Shown piece after piece: positions 1 to 7,611 of a DNA stretch of 64,000 nucleotides. The position numbers and the translations under genes are program-made. Source of the stretch: Candidatus Delongbacteria bacterium. Its GTDB lineage: Bacteria; CAIWAD01. The notes beneath the pieces are model-generated. The model was not told where the DNA came from and searched no databases. It saw only the letters and a program-made list of their open reading frames with translations. The DNA is taken from NCBI GenBank assembly GCA_041675285.1, contig JBAYTZ010000002.1, forward strand, positions 62,001 to 126,000. Reading direction: 5' to 3'. Every line of letters begins with the position of its first letter. The stretch's first letter is position 1.

Positions 1-204
1 CCAGGCCACGGTCTCGGCGGACACCGTACGACCGGCCTGGATTTGCTGGTCCACGGTGCGCCGGCAGTCGGCGATGCTGGTGCAGGTCGCGTCGATGGCG
101 TAATGGCCGTCCTTCAGATCGAAGCCTACGATGGCGATGGCTCGGATGACGGCCGATGGCGCTGTGTCCCAGGTCTCGATGTCGATCATGTAGTGGCGGG
201 GCAT
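1..204 (-). CDS. DEDD-type 3'-5' exonuclease (Rv2179c-like), truncated by the window edge
   Basis: Only the first 68 codons are inside the window and the frame stays open to base 1. Residues 6-11 read MIDIET, the first catalytic Asp-Glu pair of DnaQ/RNase T-like exonucleases. The following text (AIAIVGFDL) and the later RTVSAETVAW resemble the 3'-5' exonuclease Rv2179c-like family common in phages. The start ATG at 204 has an AAAGGA ribosome site 6 bases upstream. It lies 73 bases downstream of the previous leftward gene. The remaining catalytic Asp residues lie outside the window. The family call is inferred from this N-terminal motif. Confidence 0.7.
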   Translation of the reverse strand, partial: MPRHYMIDIETWDTAPSAVIRAIAIVGFDLKDGHYAIDATCTSIADCRRTVDQQIQAGRTVSAETVAW

Positions 205-277
205 GCTGGGTCCTTTCGTGCTTGGCGAACAATGGAGTGGGGCTGGGACAACGCCGGGCTGCGGCCGCCTTGGGGCT

Positions 278-463
278 TCACGCTTCCCTCCGCACGCGTG
301 CCCCACAGGCCTTGCAGCGCGCCCAGCGCTTGCTGGTCGCGCGTGTGCCATGGCCACACTCGGGGCACATGGATCCCCTGGACAACAGCAGGCCGATCAT
401 GATCTCCAAACCCGTCCTGGTGGCCAGGGTGTGGCGGGCGGCCTGCTCGTGCGTGCTCATCAC
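278..463 (-). CDS. small zinc-ribbon protein
   Basis: A 61-residue protein whose C-terminal half has two Cys pairs, CPEC near residue 33 and CKAC near residue 50, spaced like a zinc ribbon, and a basic tail. Its ATG overlaps the previous stop (ATGA, 460-463), so it is probably translationally coupled to that gene. Function is unknown; small zinc-ribbon proteins of phages are often nucleic-acid binding or host-takeover factors, which is only a suggestion here. Confidence 0.55.
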   Translation of the reverse strand: MMSTHEQAARHTLATRTGLEIMIGLLLSRGSMCPECGHGTRATSKRWARCKACGARVRREA

Positions 464-666
464 AGCCGACCGCTCCGGATCGCGGCCAGGCGGGCCAGGG
501 CGTCGAGCTTCCGCTGCAGGCGCTCCTTGGCGTCCTGAAAGGCGTCCCAGCGTTCGCGGGCCCGGTGGGTGGCCAGATTCCCCGGATCCTGCATTTGGTG
601 GCTCTGGCCGCGTAGGGTCTCGCGCCGGCGGCGCCTGGCGCGGCGGCTTTGGGATTCGCGCGTCAT
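460..666 (-). CDS. small basic helical protein, unknown function
   Basis: A 68-residue Arg-rich protein: residues 1-18 carry many Arg residues and residues 28-60 look like one long helix (ERWDAFQDAKERLQRKL). The start overlaps the stop of the upstream membrane protein by ATGA. No family is recognised. Retained because it sits in an unbroken chain of overlapping leftward frames. Confidence 0.5.
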   Translation of the reverse strand: MTRESQSRRARRRRRETLRGQSHQMQDPGNLATHRARERWDAFQDAKERLQRKLDALARLAAIRSGRL

Positions 667-830
667 GACCGCGGCCCCTGGGCGGCGAGCCAGAGCAACA
701 GCAGGATCACCGTGCCAACAAGGGCCATCCATCCGGCCCGCTTGCGGTACCCGGCGCCCATGTCCTGGGCAACGCTGGCCGCGACGGCCAGGGCGATGAG
801 GATGAAGAGAATCCAACCGGCCAGGTTCAT
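663..830 (-). CDS. small membrane protein with two predicted helices
   Basis: A 55-residue protein with two hydrophobic segments, about residues 4-20 (LAGWILFILIALAVA) and 34-50 (MALVGTVILLLLWLA), separated by a short basic loop. Size and layout are compatible with a holin-like or other small phage inner-membrane protein, but no lysis gene is adjacent, so this is not claimed. The ATG overlaps the previous stop as ATGA. Confidence 0.5.
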   Translation of the reverse strand: MNLAGWILFILIALAVAASVAQDMGAGYRKRAGWMALVGTVILLLLWLAAQGPRS

Positions 831-1090
831 TGCGGGGTCTCCTGTTGCATGGGCGCGAGGTCGATGAATTCCCAGTCGCGCTGGGGTAGGGGCTTGTCGC
901 GCTTCTCCACCTCGGAAGAGGGGCGCGGGCATTCCTTCGGGACTCGCCAGAGGGTGACGCGGTCGGGATCGTTGGCGCCGTCGTAGGCATGCGGGACCAC
1001 GAATCCCGTTCTGTGGCATGAGACGACGCAGATCCCGCGTGTAAGCCGCTGGGTGCGCAGGTACTCGCATCGGGCGCAGGTTCTAAGCAT
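827..1090 (-). CDS. unknown protein with N-terminal Cys motif
   Basis: An 87-residue protein starting MLRTCARCEYL. Cys5, Cys8 and two further Cys near residues 21 and 25 could bind a metal. The remainder is hydrophilic and ends in QQETPQ. It overlaps the upstream stop by 8 bases and the downstream start by ATGA. No family is recognised. Confidence 0.5.
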   Translation of the reverse strand: MLRTCARCEYLRTQRLTRGICVVSCHRTGFVVPHAYDGANDPDRVTLWRVPKECPRPSSEVEKRDKPLPQRDWEFIDLAPMQQETPQ

Positions 1091-1268
1091 GGTGGGCCTC
1101 CCCGGCCTGCGCGGCCGCAACCTTGCGCCGTGCACGGGCCTTGTGGATGGTGCTTGAGATCACCGCGGACTCGCCCCAACGGGACTTCAGCTTGGCGATG
1201 GCATTCTCCAGGTCTGCCTTGGTGACCGGGCCGCCAACGGTGATGTTCATGACGTGGGTGGGCTTCAT
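1083..1268 (-). CDS. short unknown protein
   Basis: A 61-residue protein, MKPTHVMNITVGG onward, with one helix-rich middle and a basic, Ala-rich C-terminus (KARARRKVAAAQ). The ATG overlaps the stop of the 125-residue gene upstream (ATGA at 1265-1268). A longer frame runs upstream of this ATG but lies across neighbouring genes, so the coupled ATG is preferred. Confidence 0.5.
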   Translation of the reverse strand: MKPTHVMNITVGGPVTKADLENAIAKLKSRWGESAVISSTIHKARARRKVAAAQAGEAHHA

Positions 1269-1642
1269 GCGGATGGTTCCTCGGTTGGGGTGTCTGCCGA
1301 AGTGGGGCAGCCCAGCATGCTCCCACCTGCGGCTTGGTACACCTGCAATTCTTCCTGTTCCACGACCACCAGGTCCATGGTGCGGGCATAGGTCCGCCAG
1401 CCCGGGTGGGGGTCCAGCACGGCGCAATTGCGGGCGGTGAGGTGGTCCACTCGGCGTGGGGGGTTGTCTGGTGACAGGGGCCAGCGGGCGAAGCGCACCC
1501 ACTGACCGGGCTGGATGGCTTCGTTCTGGGTGTGCTTGATGAGGGGCGTCCCGGCCCGCAGCTGGCCCAGCGCGCGGCGGGGGCTGCCGCATGGAAGGCA
1601 CATGCCGGTCGGGATGGCGTCGAAGGAAGATGCCTTGCCCAT
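1265..1642 (-). CDS. unknown phage protein
   Basis: A 125-residue protein beginning MGKASSFDAIPTG. It contains a CLPCG pair near residues 15-18 and a central basic stretch. The start is chosen because the upstream gene stops 2 bases before it and a GGGAGC ribosome-like site precedes it. No recognised domain. Confidence 0.5.
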   Translation of the reverse strand: MGKASSFDAIPTGMCLPCGSPRRALGQLRAGTPLIKHTQNEAIQPGQWVRFARWPLSPDNPPRRVDHLTARNCAVLDPHPGWRTYARTMDLVVVEQEELQVYQAAGGSMLGCPTSADTPTEEPSA

Positions 1643-1644
1643 GG

Positions 1645-1887
1645 TCAAGCTCCCGTGCCCACGGGCTGCCTGTTCCACCTGGCGTTCGCCCGGGCCTCCA
1701 GCTCCGCGTAGGTTTCGTCCACCTGGCCGATGGTGGCCTGCGCGTTGCCACAGGCCGCGCACCAGCGCAGCTCCGTGGCCATGGTCACTCCTCGTGGCCG
1801 CAGCCCGTCCGGGTACTCCAGGCGGTCGTGGACGACTTCGCAACCACAGGGGCAGGGGCTCAAACCCAGGATGCGCGGTTTGTGCAT
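1645..1887 (-). CDS. Lar-like restriction-alleviation/zinc protein
   Basis: An 80-residue protein with the layout of the Lar family. CPCGC lies near residues 12-16 and CAACG near residues 43-47, so two Cys pairs could form a zinc ribbon. A C-terminal helix ends in ARANARWNRQP, matching the A-x-x-x-WN-x-R ending of these proteins. Lar proteins modulate type I restriction in lambdoid phages and prophages; many relatives are small phage zinc proteins of unproven role. Start at 1887 is 3 bases after the upstream stop. The assignment rests on motif spacing alone. Confidence 0.55.
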   Translation of the reverse strand: MHKPRILGLSPCPCGCEVVHDRLEYPDGLRPRGVTMATELRWCAACGNAQATIGQVDETYAELEARANARWNRQPVGTGA

Positions 1888-1890
1888 GGG

Positions 1891-2229
1891 CTACTCTCCT
1901 TCCTGGGTGCTGGATGGGTTGAACGACCTGGCAGTGGCCACAAACCAGGTCGGGCTGTGGGCCGGGGCGTTGTCCGGCGAGGGTGGCTGGGTGGTAGGCG
2001 CCGCAGTCCAGCTGCGCAGGACCCCGCCTAACTCCCCGCTGGGCAGCTGCTCCACCACCTGCAGCTCGCGCAGATAAGGCTGCAGGCTGGTGAGCATGTC
2101 TTCCAGCAGGCGCTCGGCGTAGGCGCGGGGAAGGTCAGGCAGCTGGCGTTCGGGGTGGTCGGCGCGCCAGCGGATGATCAGGCAGCAATCAAACTCCAGC
2201 GATGGCAGTCGGTCGGTGGGGACATTCAT
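1891..2229 (-). CDS. unknown phage protein
   Basis: A 112-residue protein. Residues 1-70 look folded (EFDCCLIIRWRADHPE, then a helix-rich LLEDMLTSLQPYLREL); residues 75-112 are Pro/Thr/Ser-rich and probably disordered. The ATG overlaps the previous stop (ATGA). No family recognised. Confidence 0.45.
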   Translation of the reverse strand: MNVPTDRLPSLEFDCCLIIRWRADHPERQLPDLPRAYAERLLEDMLTSLQPYLRELQVVEQLPSGELGGVLRSWTAAPTTQPPSPDNAPAHSPTWFVATARSFNPSSTQEGE

Positions 2230-2519
2230 CTGCGCATCCCCCGGCCCAGCTCATTCCAGTCGCAGTCACGCAGCCAGGCGAGCAAATCAAAACCATCCAT
2301 CGGGCCCTGGCGCCAGTTGGCATTCACGTGCCGGCGCACGCGGATGCGAGCGCGGTTGAAGCGGGCGTCCTGGGGAATGCGGATGGGCAGGTGGCTGGCC
2401 ACCGTGCGCACGGCGGCGCGCATCTCCTTGTCGATGGCCACCAGGGTCTCCACGCTGCCGGTGTAGGGCCGGCCCAGGAACTCGTGCTTGCGGGGCGTGA
2501 GCAGGGGGATGTCAGGCAT
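2226..2519 (-). CDS. unknown phage protein
   Basis: A 97-residue basic protein, MPDIPLLTPRKHEFLGRPY onward, with an Arg-rich centre (ARFNRARIRVRRHV). It overlaps its upstream neighbour by 8 bases and its downstream neighbour by 4. No family recognised. Confidence 0.5.
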   Translation of the reverse strand: MPDIPLLTPRKHEFLGRPYTGSVETLVAIDKEMRAAVRTVASHLPIRIPQDARFNRARIRVRRHVNANWRQGPMDGFDLLAWLRDCDWNELGRGMRR

Positions 2520-2958
2520 GTTGGTTCCCCAGTCGACGGTGCCGCGGCACGCCCTGCCCGGGGTCTTCCAGGTCCAGGTGCTGGGCGCGCAGCACGGCGT
2601 GGATCTGTCCAGCCATTCGCTTGGCCGCGCTGCAGATGCGCTCGTGGGTAATGGGGCCGTGGGTGTCGATGGCGCACTTGAGCCCGCCGGTGACCAGGCG
2701 GTCCAGGTGCTGCCTGTCCATGGGCCTGCAGCGCATGGTGACCAGCAGGACCAGCTCTTCCCAGGGCGTGTCGCGGGGGACGTGCAGGGCGTCGGCGATC
2801 ATGGCCAGGTGCTCGGCGGCGGTGGGCCGTGAAGGCGCTTGGGGGCCGGACAGGGCCCGCCCACAGGGGTCAGCCTGCTCCTCTCGGACCTGCTGGATGA
2901 GCAGGGCATCTCGGGGCGTAAGCTCGAAGGGTCTATGGGCGGGCCGCTGGTGTGGCAT
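2512..2958 (-). CDS. unknown phage protein
   Basis: A 148-residue protein. The chosen ATG at 2958 lies one base after the stop of the Xre-like gene and carries a GGAGG site 6 bases upstream, which favours it over earlier in-frame starts. Residues 40-70 include AAEHLAMIADALHVPRDTPW, which could be part of a helix-turn-helix, but this is weak. Its position directly after a Cro/Xre-like gene suggests an early regulatory or accessory role. Confidence 0.5.
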   Translation of the reverse strand: MPHQRPAHRPFELTPRDALLIQQVREEQADPCGRALSGPQAPSRPTAAEHLAMIADALHVPRDTPWEELVLLVTMRCRPMDRQHLDRLVTGGLKCAIDTHGPITHERICSAAKRMAGQIHAVLRAQHLDLEDPGQGVPRHRRLGNQHA

Positions 2959-2959
2959 G

Positions 2960-3265
2960 TCAGGCCTCCGCATCCTGCAGGAGGTCGGACACCGAAACAT
3001 CGAGCGCGGTGGCCAGCTGGGTCAGCACGCGCAGGCTGGGGCTGTGGTGGGGATCGCTCAGGATGGACTGGACGCTGCCGACGCCAAGGCCGGCGCGCTT
3101 GGCCATCCGAATGATGCCGATGCCCTTCTGCTCCTTCCCCTCGTTGTTGAAGTCGTCCATCAGGCGGCGCAGGTTGCCGCGCAGGGTGGAGTGGATCTTC
3201 ACGCACGAGTCGGGCATGGTCTTCTTGCGAAAAGTCGTCACGGTTCTTGTCTCCACGTTGTCCAT
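2960..3265 (-). CDS. Cro/Xre-type helix-turn-helix regulator
   Basis: A 101-residue protein (85 if the Met at 3217 is used). Its C-terminal half has a lambda-repressor-like helix-turn-helix: IRMAKRAGLGVGSVQSILS, then SPSLRVLTQLATALDVSVSDLL, the usual Xre core in which the second helix and the recognition helix are followed by a packing helix. Such proteins bind operators in phage control regions. The first ATG overlaps the end of the HU-like gene by 28 bases; neither start has a strong ribosome site, so the N-terminus is uncertain. Its operators might be the inverted repeats near 17156-17257, but nothing links them directly. Confidence 0.7.
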   Translation of the reverse strand: MDNVETRTVTTFRKKTMPDSCVKIHSTLRGNLRRLMDDFNNEGKEQKGIGIIRMAKRAGLGVGSVQSILSDPHHSPSLRVLTQLATALDVSVSDLLQDAEA

Positions 3266-3573
3266 GACCTATTGCGTTTCTTCAGTGCCTTGATCACCCT
3301 GGGGTCGCCCGCGGGAAGGGTGCGGGCCGCCTTGCCCAGGCGCAGCGGCCGGCATGGATTCCAGACGATGTCCATCCCATGGGCGCCGTGTGGCTTGGCC
3401 TTCACCCGGCACAGCCAGCGGCCCAGGTTGGGCAGCGTCAAGGCCTCGTCCGCGTCCAGCTCGTCCAGCAGCTCGCGCACCACGTCCAGGACATCGCGGA
3501 CCGCGCGGTCGGCATCCTGACGGGTGTAGCCGTGGTAGGCGCGCAGGCGCTGGATGACGTCTTGGGTGACCAT
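3238..3573 (-). CDS. HU/IHF-family DNA-binding protein
   Basis: A 111-residue protein with the HU layout. An N-terminal helical part (TQDVIQRLRAYHGY...AVRDVLDVVRELLDEL) is followed by LTLPNLGRWLCRV in place of the usual V-L-x-x-F-G-x-F strand. A basic arm follows, and then RTLPAGDPRVIKALKKRNR, matching the closing strand and helix. HU proteins bend DNA and stabilise replication or recombination complexes. Phage-encoded copies are common. About 20 residues longer than bacterial HU at the C-terminus, where it overlaps the next gene. Confidence 0.7.
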   Translation of the reverse strand: MVTQDVIQRLRAYHGYTRQDADRAVRDVLDVVRELLDELDADEALTLPNLGRWLCRVKAKPHGAHGMDIVWNPCRPLRLGKAARTLPAGDPRVIKALKKRNRSWTTWRQEP

Positions 3574-3576
3574 GGC

Positions 3577-4227
3577 TCACTCTCCGAAGGGGTCGTCGGG
3601 CTCGGGGCCGGGCCCGGTGGCGTCCAGGTCTTCGTCGTCCTCGTCGTCGCCGTCCGGGTCGGCGTCCTCCTGGGGCGCATCAGACGCGGTCGCCTTGTCC
3701 GGTTCCGCCTGGGCGGCCAGGGCCTTGGAAAGGGAGGCGTGGCGCATCTCGCTGGGCGGCTCGCCCTGTCCAGCCCAGACCAGGGTCACCCGTCCGGTGA
3801 GCTCGTCGAAGTCGGCGCGCCAGGGCACCTCGCTCACGAACAGCGGCCACTTGGTGCGCATGCTGTTCAGGTCTTCCGTGGGCTGCTGGAGCTTCTTGAG
3901 CTGGCTTTTCACCAGGGCGATGGTGGCCTGCAGCTTGACCACGTCGCGCGGCTTCTCGGCGAACTCCAGCTGGGTGCGGGCCTCGTCGGCCTCGCGCAGG
4001 AGGCTGCCGAAGAACTGCTTCCACCCGGCGCAGCCGGTGAGCTCCTGCAGCCGGTGCACTTCCTCGGCCAGGCGGTCGTAGGCCTTGCAGTCGATGTCCG
4101 TGGGCTTGCCGCCCTTCTGGTCCCTGGCCGTCGGCTTGGGCGTCTCCGGCGCCGGCGGGTCCTTCGACTGCGCGCCCGGGTTCAGCGGCACCACGTTGTC
4201 CTCGGGGTCCTTCTTCTGTCGTGGCAT
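3577..4227 (-). CDS. unknown protein with coiled-coil centre and acidic SSB-like tail
   Basis: A 216-residue protein in three parts. The N-terminus (1-40) is Pro-rich and disordered, and the centre (about 45-170) is helical with Leu/Gln-rich heptad-like text (QATIALVKSQLKKLQQP). Residues about 180-216 are strongly acidic and end in PEPDDPFGE. The acidic run plus D-D-P-F near the end resembles the C-terminal peptide of single-stranded-DNA-binding proteins. Three other proteins of this block carry similar ends. No family recognised. It ends 3 bases before the HU-like gene. Confidence 0.6.
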   Translation of the reverse strand: MPRQKKDPEDNVVPLNPGAQSKDPPAPETPKPTARDQKGGKPTDIDCKAYDRLAEEVHRLQELTGCAGWKQFFGSLLREADEARTQLEFAEKPRDVVKLQATIALVKSQLKKLQQPTEDLNSMRTKWPLFVSEVPWRADFDELTGRVTLVWAGQGEPPSEMRHASLSKALAAQAEPDKATASDAPQEDADPDGDDEDDEDLDATGPGPEPDDPFGE

Positions 4228-4253
4228 GGAGCCTCCTCTTGATTGGATGTGGA

Positions 4254-4721
4254 TCAGTTGTGCTGGGGCTTGCCCAGGTAGGCTTGGGTGGCGTGGTCGA
4301 GGTGCTGGATGGCGTCATCCCGCAGGGAGGCGTCCCGCGCGCCGGCGGGATCCATGACGCGGATGAGCTCGCGCGCCGCGGCGATCTCCTGCAGCATGAC
4401 CATGGCCCGCGCGATACCGGGGGCCGTGGCCGCCCTTGCGTCCAGGCCGGCTCCCTCGGCCACGCGTTCGGCCAGGACGCTGGACTCCAGCACGCCCATC
4501 TCGCCCGTGCCCTGGATGGCCTCGGCAACCAGCTTGAGTGCAGCGGCCGCGGCTTCAGAGGTCTGGGCCGTGGCCTGGGCGGCGTCTAGCAGTCCGCGGT
4601 TGAGGCTGGCGCGCCAGGCGGCTCGATCCGTTCGCAGGGCGCGCGTAACGCGGGCGCGGTGCCAATACCAGGCGGCGGCCGTGCAGGTAGCCGCAGCCGC
4701 GGCAAGCAGGGCTGTGCTCAT
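4254..4721 (-). CDS. membrane-anchored helical protein
   Basis: A 155-residue protein with an N-terminal hydrophobic segment (about residues 4-20, LLAAAAATCTAAAWYW) followed by basic residues, predicting a cytoplasmic helical domain on a single anchor. The rest is Ala-rich helix. The ATG overlaps the upstream stop as ATGA (4718-4721), which fixes the start against longer in-frame alternatives. No family recognised. Confidence 0.5.
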   Translation of the reverse strand: MSTALLAAAAATCTAAAWYWHRARVTRALRTDRAAWRASLNRGLLDAAQATAQTSEAAAAALKLVAEAIQGTGEMGVLESSVLAERVAEGAGLDARAATAPGIARAMVMLQEIAAARELIRVMDPAGARDASLRDDAIQHLDHATQAYLGKPQHN

Positions 4722-5026
4722 CGGGGGTCTCCTTCGCGGGTGGTCAGGATGAAGGCGGCGACGTCGTAGGGCAGGTAGAGGACGGTCCCGCCGATCTTGC
4801 GCGGGGGCAGGGGTTTGCTTCGGGCGTAGCGCCACTTCTGCAGGGTTGCCGGCGTCTGGTGGAGGACGGTCGCGGCCTCGGTCTCGGTGATCAGCGCCGG
4901 CGGGCGGGCGGGGTCGTGGCCGAGCTGCCGGTAAATGGCCTCCACCAGGGTCAGGATGGCGGCCTTGCGCTCTTCAGCCCGCTCGTCAACCAGCTTCGGC
5001 ATGACAAAGGCCTTCGGGCGACTCAT
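4718..5026 (-). CDS. excisionase/MerR-like helix-turn-helix protein
   Basis: A 102-residue protein. Residues about 50-95 read LITETEAATVLHQTPATLQKWRYARSKPLPPRKIGG-like text followed by VLYLPYDVAAFI. This is the compact winged-helix pattern of the helix_turn_helix_17 group (excisionases, AlpA-like regulators): an A-A-x-x-L helix, a W-R recognition segment, the K/R-I-G-G turn, and Y-x-x-x-D-V at the end. It could be an excisionase or a transcriptional regulator; no integrase is visible. It starts within an ATGA overlap with a 29-codon frame upstream. Confidence 0.65.
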   Translation of the reverse strand: MSRPKAFVMPKLVDERAEERKAAILTLVEAIYRQLGHDPARPPALITETEAATVLHQTPATLQKWRYARSKPLPPRKIGGTVLYLPYDVAAFILTTREGDPR

Positions 5027-5112
5027 TGGACGAGGTCCACGATGCCCCGGGTGGTGGCCCGGTAGGGGTGGGCGATGTACAGGCGCAGGGGGCGCTGGGC
5101 AGGGGTAGACAT
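5023..5112 (-). CDS. possible 29-residue leader peptide
   Basis: A short frame starting at an ATG preceded by AAGGAG at 9 bases and ending in an ATGA overlap with the helix-turn-helix gene. The ribosome site lies inside the 58-bp repeat (5120-5177), at the 3' arm of a CCTTGG/CCAAGG hairpin. A good ribosome site plus exact coupling argue that it is translated; its product may matter less than its role in coupling. Confidence 0.4.
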   Translation of the reverse strand: MSTPAQRPLRLYIAHPYRATTRGIVDLVQ

Positions 5113-5119
5113 GGCTGCC

Positions 5120-5177
5120 GTCTCCTTGGTCGTTTCCTTCCAAGGGCGCGGGAAATCAGGCCAAAGGGGACAGGGGT
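5120..5177 (-). repeat. 58-bp exact repeat, copy 1 (candidate 5' regulatory element)
   Basis: Identical over 58 bases to 16050-16107. Both copies lie in a leftward intergenic gap just before a gene start and supply the AAGGAG ribosome site of that gene. Read leftward the element contains CCTTGG, ten bases, CCAAGG, a hairpin whose 3' arm overlaps the ribosome site. It could carry a phage promoter, a translational control hairpin, or both; no clear sigma-70 hexamers are seen. Confidence 0.75.
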
Positions 5178-5208
5178 GGGAGAAAAAGTGCGGGGAATTT
5201 GAGGGGGC

Positions 5209-5622
5209 TCAGGCCTTCATTTCCACTCGCCAGTTGGTGGCGATGATCACCGTCATGGACTTGGACGGCCACGCGAATGCCGCCCGGGGCCTGAGCCGCC
5301 CGGTTTCCACCTTCAGCTCTTCCATGCGGTCGTGCAGCAGGATCATGCCGGCCCGGCGGAAAACGCGCCATGCGGCCTGGCGGCCTGTCTGGCTGTGGCC
5401 TGCACGGTCGTAGGCCCGGCGGGCCTCGCGCACCAGCTCATCCAGCCACATTTCCTCTTCGCTGGGCATGCAGCAGAACTGCTTGATGGCGTCGAGATAC
5501 GTGTAGCCCAGGTCGTCTTCGCCGAAAGCGGACAGATACTCCCAGTTGGTCCAATGCGGATCCGTGTTGCGATCCTCGCGCAAGGGAGTGCTGGGACCAC
5601 GCTTCTTCCTTGGCGACGCCAT
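5209..5622 (-). CDS. unknown phage protein
   Basis: A 137-residue protein. The basic N-terminus (MASPRKKRGPSTP) is followed by an acidic helix-rich centre (PSEEEMWLDELVREARRAY). The C-terminus is a beta-like RPRAAFAWPSKSMTV segment. It begins 6 bases after the 208-residue gene and is the last gene before the 58-bp repeat. No family recognised. Confidence 0.5.
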   Translation of the reverse strand: MASPRKKRGPSTPLREDRNTDPHWTNWEYLSAFGEDDLGYTYLDAIKQFCCMPSEEEMWLDELVREARRAYDRAGHSQTGRQAAWRVFRRAGMILLHDRMEELKVETGRLRPRAAFAWPSKSMTVIIATNWRVEMKA

Positions 5623-5628
5623 GGGACC

Positions 5629-6255
5629 TCACGCTTTCCGGTCGGCCAGCAGTTCCTTCTGCAGCAGGATGGCCTGTTCCAGCACCCAGGCCATGTGTGG
5701 GCGCTCCAGCCTGCTGGGCCAGCCACTGCGCAACCAGGCGCTGGGGGGCAACCCGCGCAACCGCTGCAGGGCCTCTTCGAGCTTGATGGGGCGGACGGCC
5801 AAGAGCCGCCGCAGCCGCACAAGGAGCGGCTGCGGGGACCCGGCAAGGACCAGGACCTGGATGACGGAACGCAGGTGCGTCCCAATGAGGGGTGGGGGGC
5901 TTCCACGGACCTCCTCCAGGATCGCGCCGGCCTCCTCGGCCAGGAGCCGGGAGCGCTCGATCATCAGGTTCTGCTGGGCAGCCCGGACCAGGATGTTTCG
6001 CGCCTGGATGCGCGCGGCCCGGCCATCAGCCGCGCCGTCCGACAGCACCTGGCGACGCTCCAGATCGGCGCGCCGGCGCGTCAGCCAATAGGCGGCCTGC
6101 AGGTCCTCCGACTTGAACCCCGCCAGCAGCTCCAGCATGGACTCCATGGGCAGGATCTTGCGGTCCAGGATGGCGAGGATCTCCCATGCCGCCGGGGTCT
6201 CCAGGTAGACCCGTCCAGGCCCGGCAAGCCGCCCGCCTACTCCGTCACTGGGCAT
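5629..6255 (-). CDS. unknown helical protein next to the RecF/SMC-like ATPase
   Basis: A 208-residue, largely helical, basic protein. Its start overlaps the end of the ATPase gene by 11 bases, so the two are probably made together. A partner role such as a nuclease or recombination mediator would fit the pairing seen in phage recombination modules, but no catalytic motif is visible (no clustered Asp/Glu/His motif). Function unknown. Confidence 0.5.
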   Translation of the reverse strand: MPSDGVGGRLAGPGRVYLETPAAWEILAILDRKILPMESMLELLAGFKSEDLQAAYWLTRRRADLERRQVLSDGAADGRAARIQARNILVRAAQQNLMIERSRLLAEEAGAILEEVRGSPPPLIGTHLRSVIQVLVLAGSPQPLLVRLRRLLAVRPIKLEEALQRLRGLPPSAWLRSGWPSRLERPHMAWVLEQAILLQKELLADRKA

Positions 6256-7600
6256 GGCTTGCCTCCAGCAGCGCTTCCGCCTGCAGGACCTCGCCGTCCA
6301 CGATGTGGATCCCGATCTCCTCGCTGGTGGCCAGCTCGAAAAGAACGAGCAGGTCCTGCTCGGCGGCCCAGGCCTTCACGCGGTCCCGCGTGCGCTCAGT
6401 CATCATGGAGGCTTCGCGCAGCGCCAGGAACTTCAGGCGGGGGTGCATGGCCGCGCCCATGGCTAGGGAGACCTCCAGGCGCTCGGCGTCCGAGGCCTGG
6501 GCGAAGGGCCGGTCTCGGTAGCGAATGGTCCCGTCCTCGGTGATGGCCAGCCCCTCGATGGGCAGCTTGGCGCCCAGTAGCACGGCGGCGATCTCGTCGT
6601 TGACTGCATCGTAGTCCCGGGTCAGGGCCTCGCTCCTCTTCAGCAGGCGGTCCACCTCCGCCTCTTCCTCGCGGTACTTCCTGGCCGCCTGGGCGTGGGC
6701 GTTGTCGGCCTCGGCCGTTTCCAGCTTGTCCATCAGGGCCTGCAGTCCGGGATCGGGGAGCTCGTCCACCACCTTTCGCTTGTCCCTGCCCTGGCCCACC
6801 AGCTCCGACACGCGGGCACGCGCCGCCTCCAGCTCGCCCTCCAAACGCTCCACGTCGGTCTTGGCCTTGGCATGGTCGGCATAGAGGTCCTGCAGTTCCT
6901 GGCGCACCTTGTCGTTCGCTGTTTGCACCTGGCGCGCGGCCTCGATCTGGCGGTTCAGCTCGGCCAGGCTGACTTCGGTCGGCATGGTGGCTTCAGGTGG
7001 GTCCAAGGCCTCCAGACGCACCTCGGCCTTCTTGTGGTCGCGGTTCACGTCCGTGCGTTCGTCGTAGAAGGCCTGGCGCTTGGCTTTGAGCGCATCGATG
7101 GGCGCGCGCACGCCGGCCAGGTCCACCATCACCTTGGCCTGGGCTTCGGGCTTCATGCGCAAGAACTCAGAGGGGTCGAAGCACAGGGTGTTGAAGAAGC
7201 TGTCCAGGATCGCCTGGGGGCTGGGGAAACTGCCCTTGTCCGGGGTCCAGATCTTCAGACTCCACCCGCCCTCCGCCGTGACCGTACGCGTCACGCGGAT
7301 CCGCCGCGGGCTGTTCGCCCGGGCGTCGTCCGCCGGCGCCATGTCCAGGGTGATGACGGCCTTGTCCGCGTCCTCGTGCACGGGCTCATCTGTCTGCTGC
7401 AGAGCCTTTGCCCCGCCCAGGGCCGTCCAGATGGCCTTGATCACGCTGGACTTACCCTGGCCGTTTTCGCCCGTGAGTTCCAGGGCATGGGCCGCGGGAT
7501 CAATCGCCAGGCGGACGGCCTTCAGGCGCAGGAAATTCTCTGCCGACAGCCCGATGAGGCGATAGCTGTCGGCGATCACATGGGGTTGCTTCTCAGGCAT
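6245..7600 (-). CDS. RecF/SMC-like AAA ATPase (phage recombination or repair)
   Basis: A 451-residue ABC-type ATPase. The Walker A motif GENGQGKSS lies at about residues 43-51, right after the SMC-like opening LSAENFLRLKAV. Residues about 165-330 form a heptad-rich coiled coil. The C-terminal lobe has QASDAERLEVSLAM, in the place of the ABC signature. The Walker B region reads LKFLALREASMM, without the usual D-E pair. The family includes RecF, Rad50/SbcC and many short phage ATPases acting with nucleases on DNA ends. It starts 11 bases after the primase-helicase gene. The altered Walker B leaves ATP hydrolysis in doubt. Confidence 0.75.
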   Translation of the reverse strand: MPEKQPHVIADSYRLIGLSAENFLRLKAVRLAIDPAAHALELTGENGQGKSSVIKAIWTALGGAKALQQTDEPVHEDADKAVITLDMAPADDARANSPRRIRVTRTVTAEGGWSLKIWTPDKGSFPSPQAILDSFFNTLCFDPSEFLRMKPEAQAKVMVDLAGVRAPIDALKAKRQAFYDERTDVNRDHKKAEVRLEALDPPEATMPTEVSLAELNRQIEAARQVQTANDKVRQELQDLYADHAKAKTDVERLEGELEAARARVSELVGQGRDKRKVVDELPDPGLQALMDKLETAEADNAHAQAARKYREEEAEVDRLLKRSEALTRDYDAVNDEIAAVLLGAKLPIEGLAITEDGTIRYRDRPFAQASDAERLEVSLAMGAAMHPRLKFLALREASMMTERTRDRVKAWAAEQDLLVLFELATSEEIGIHIVDGEVLQAEALLEASHAQ

Positions 7601-7611
7601 GGCGGATCCTC

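Noticed and set aside
663..830. Holin assignment for the two-helix small protein
   Set aside because: Topology fits, but there is no endolysin or spanin gene nearby and the position is in an early-gene block.
4718..5026. Firm excisionase call
   Set aside because: The fold is right, but without an integrase or attachment site the gene may equally be an AlpA-like transcription regulator.
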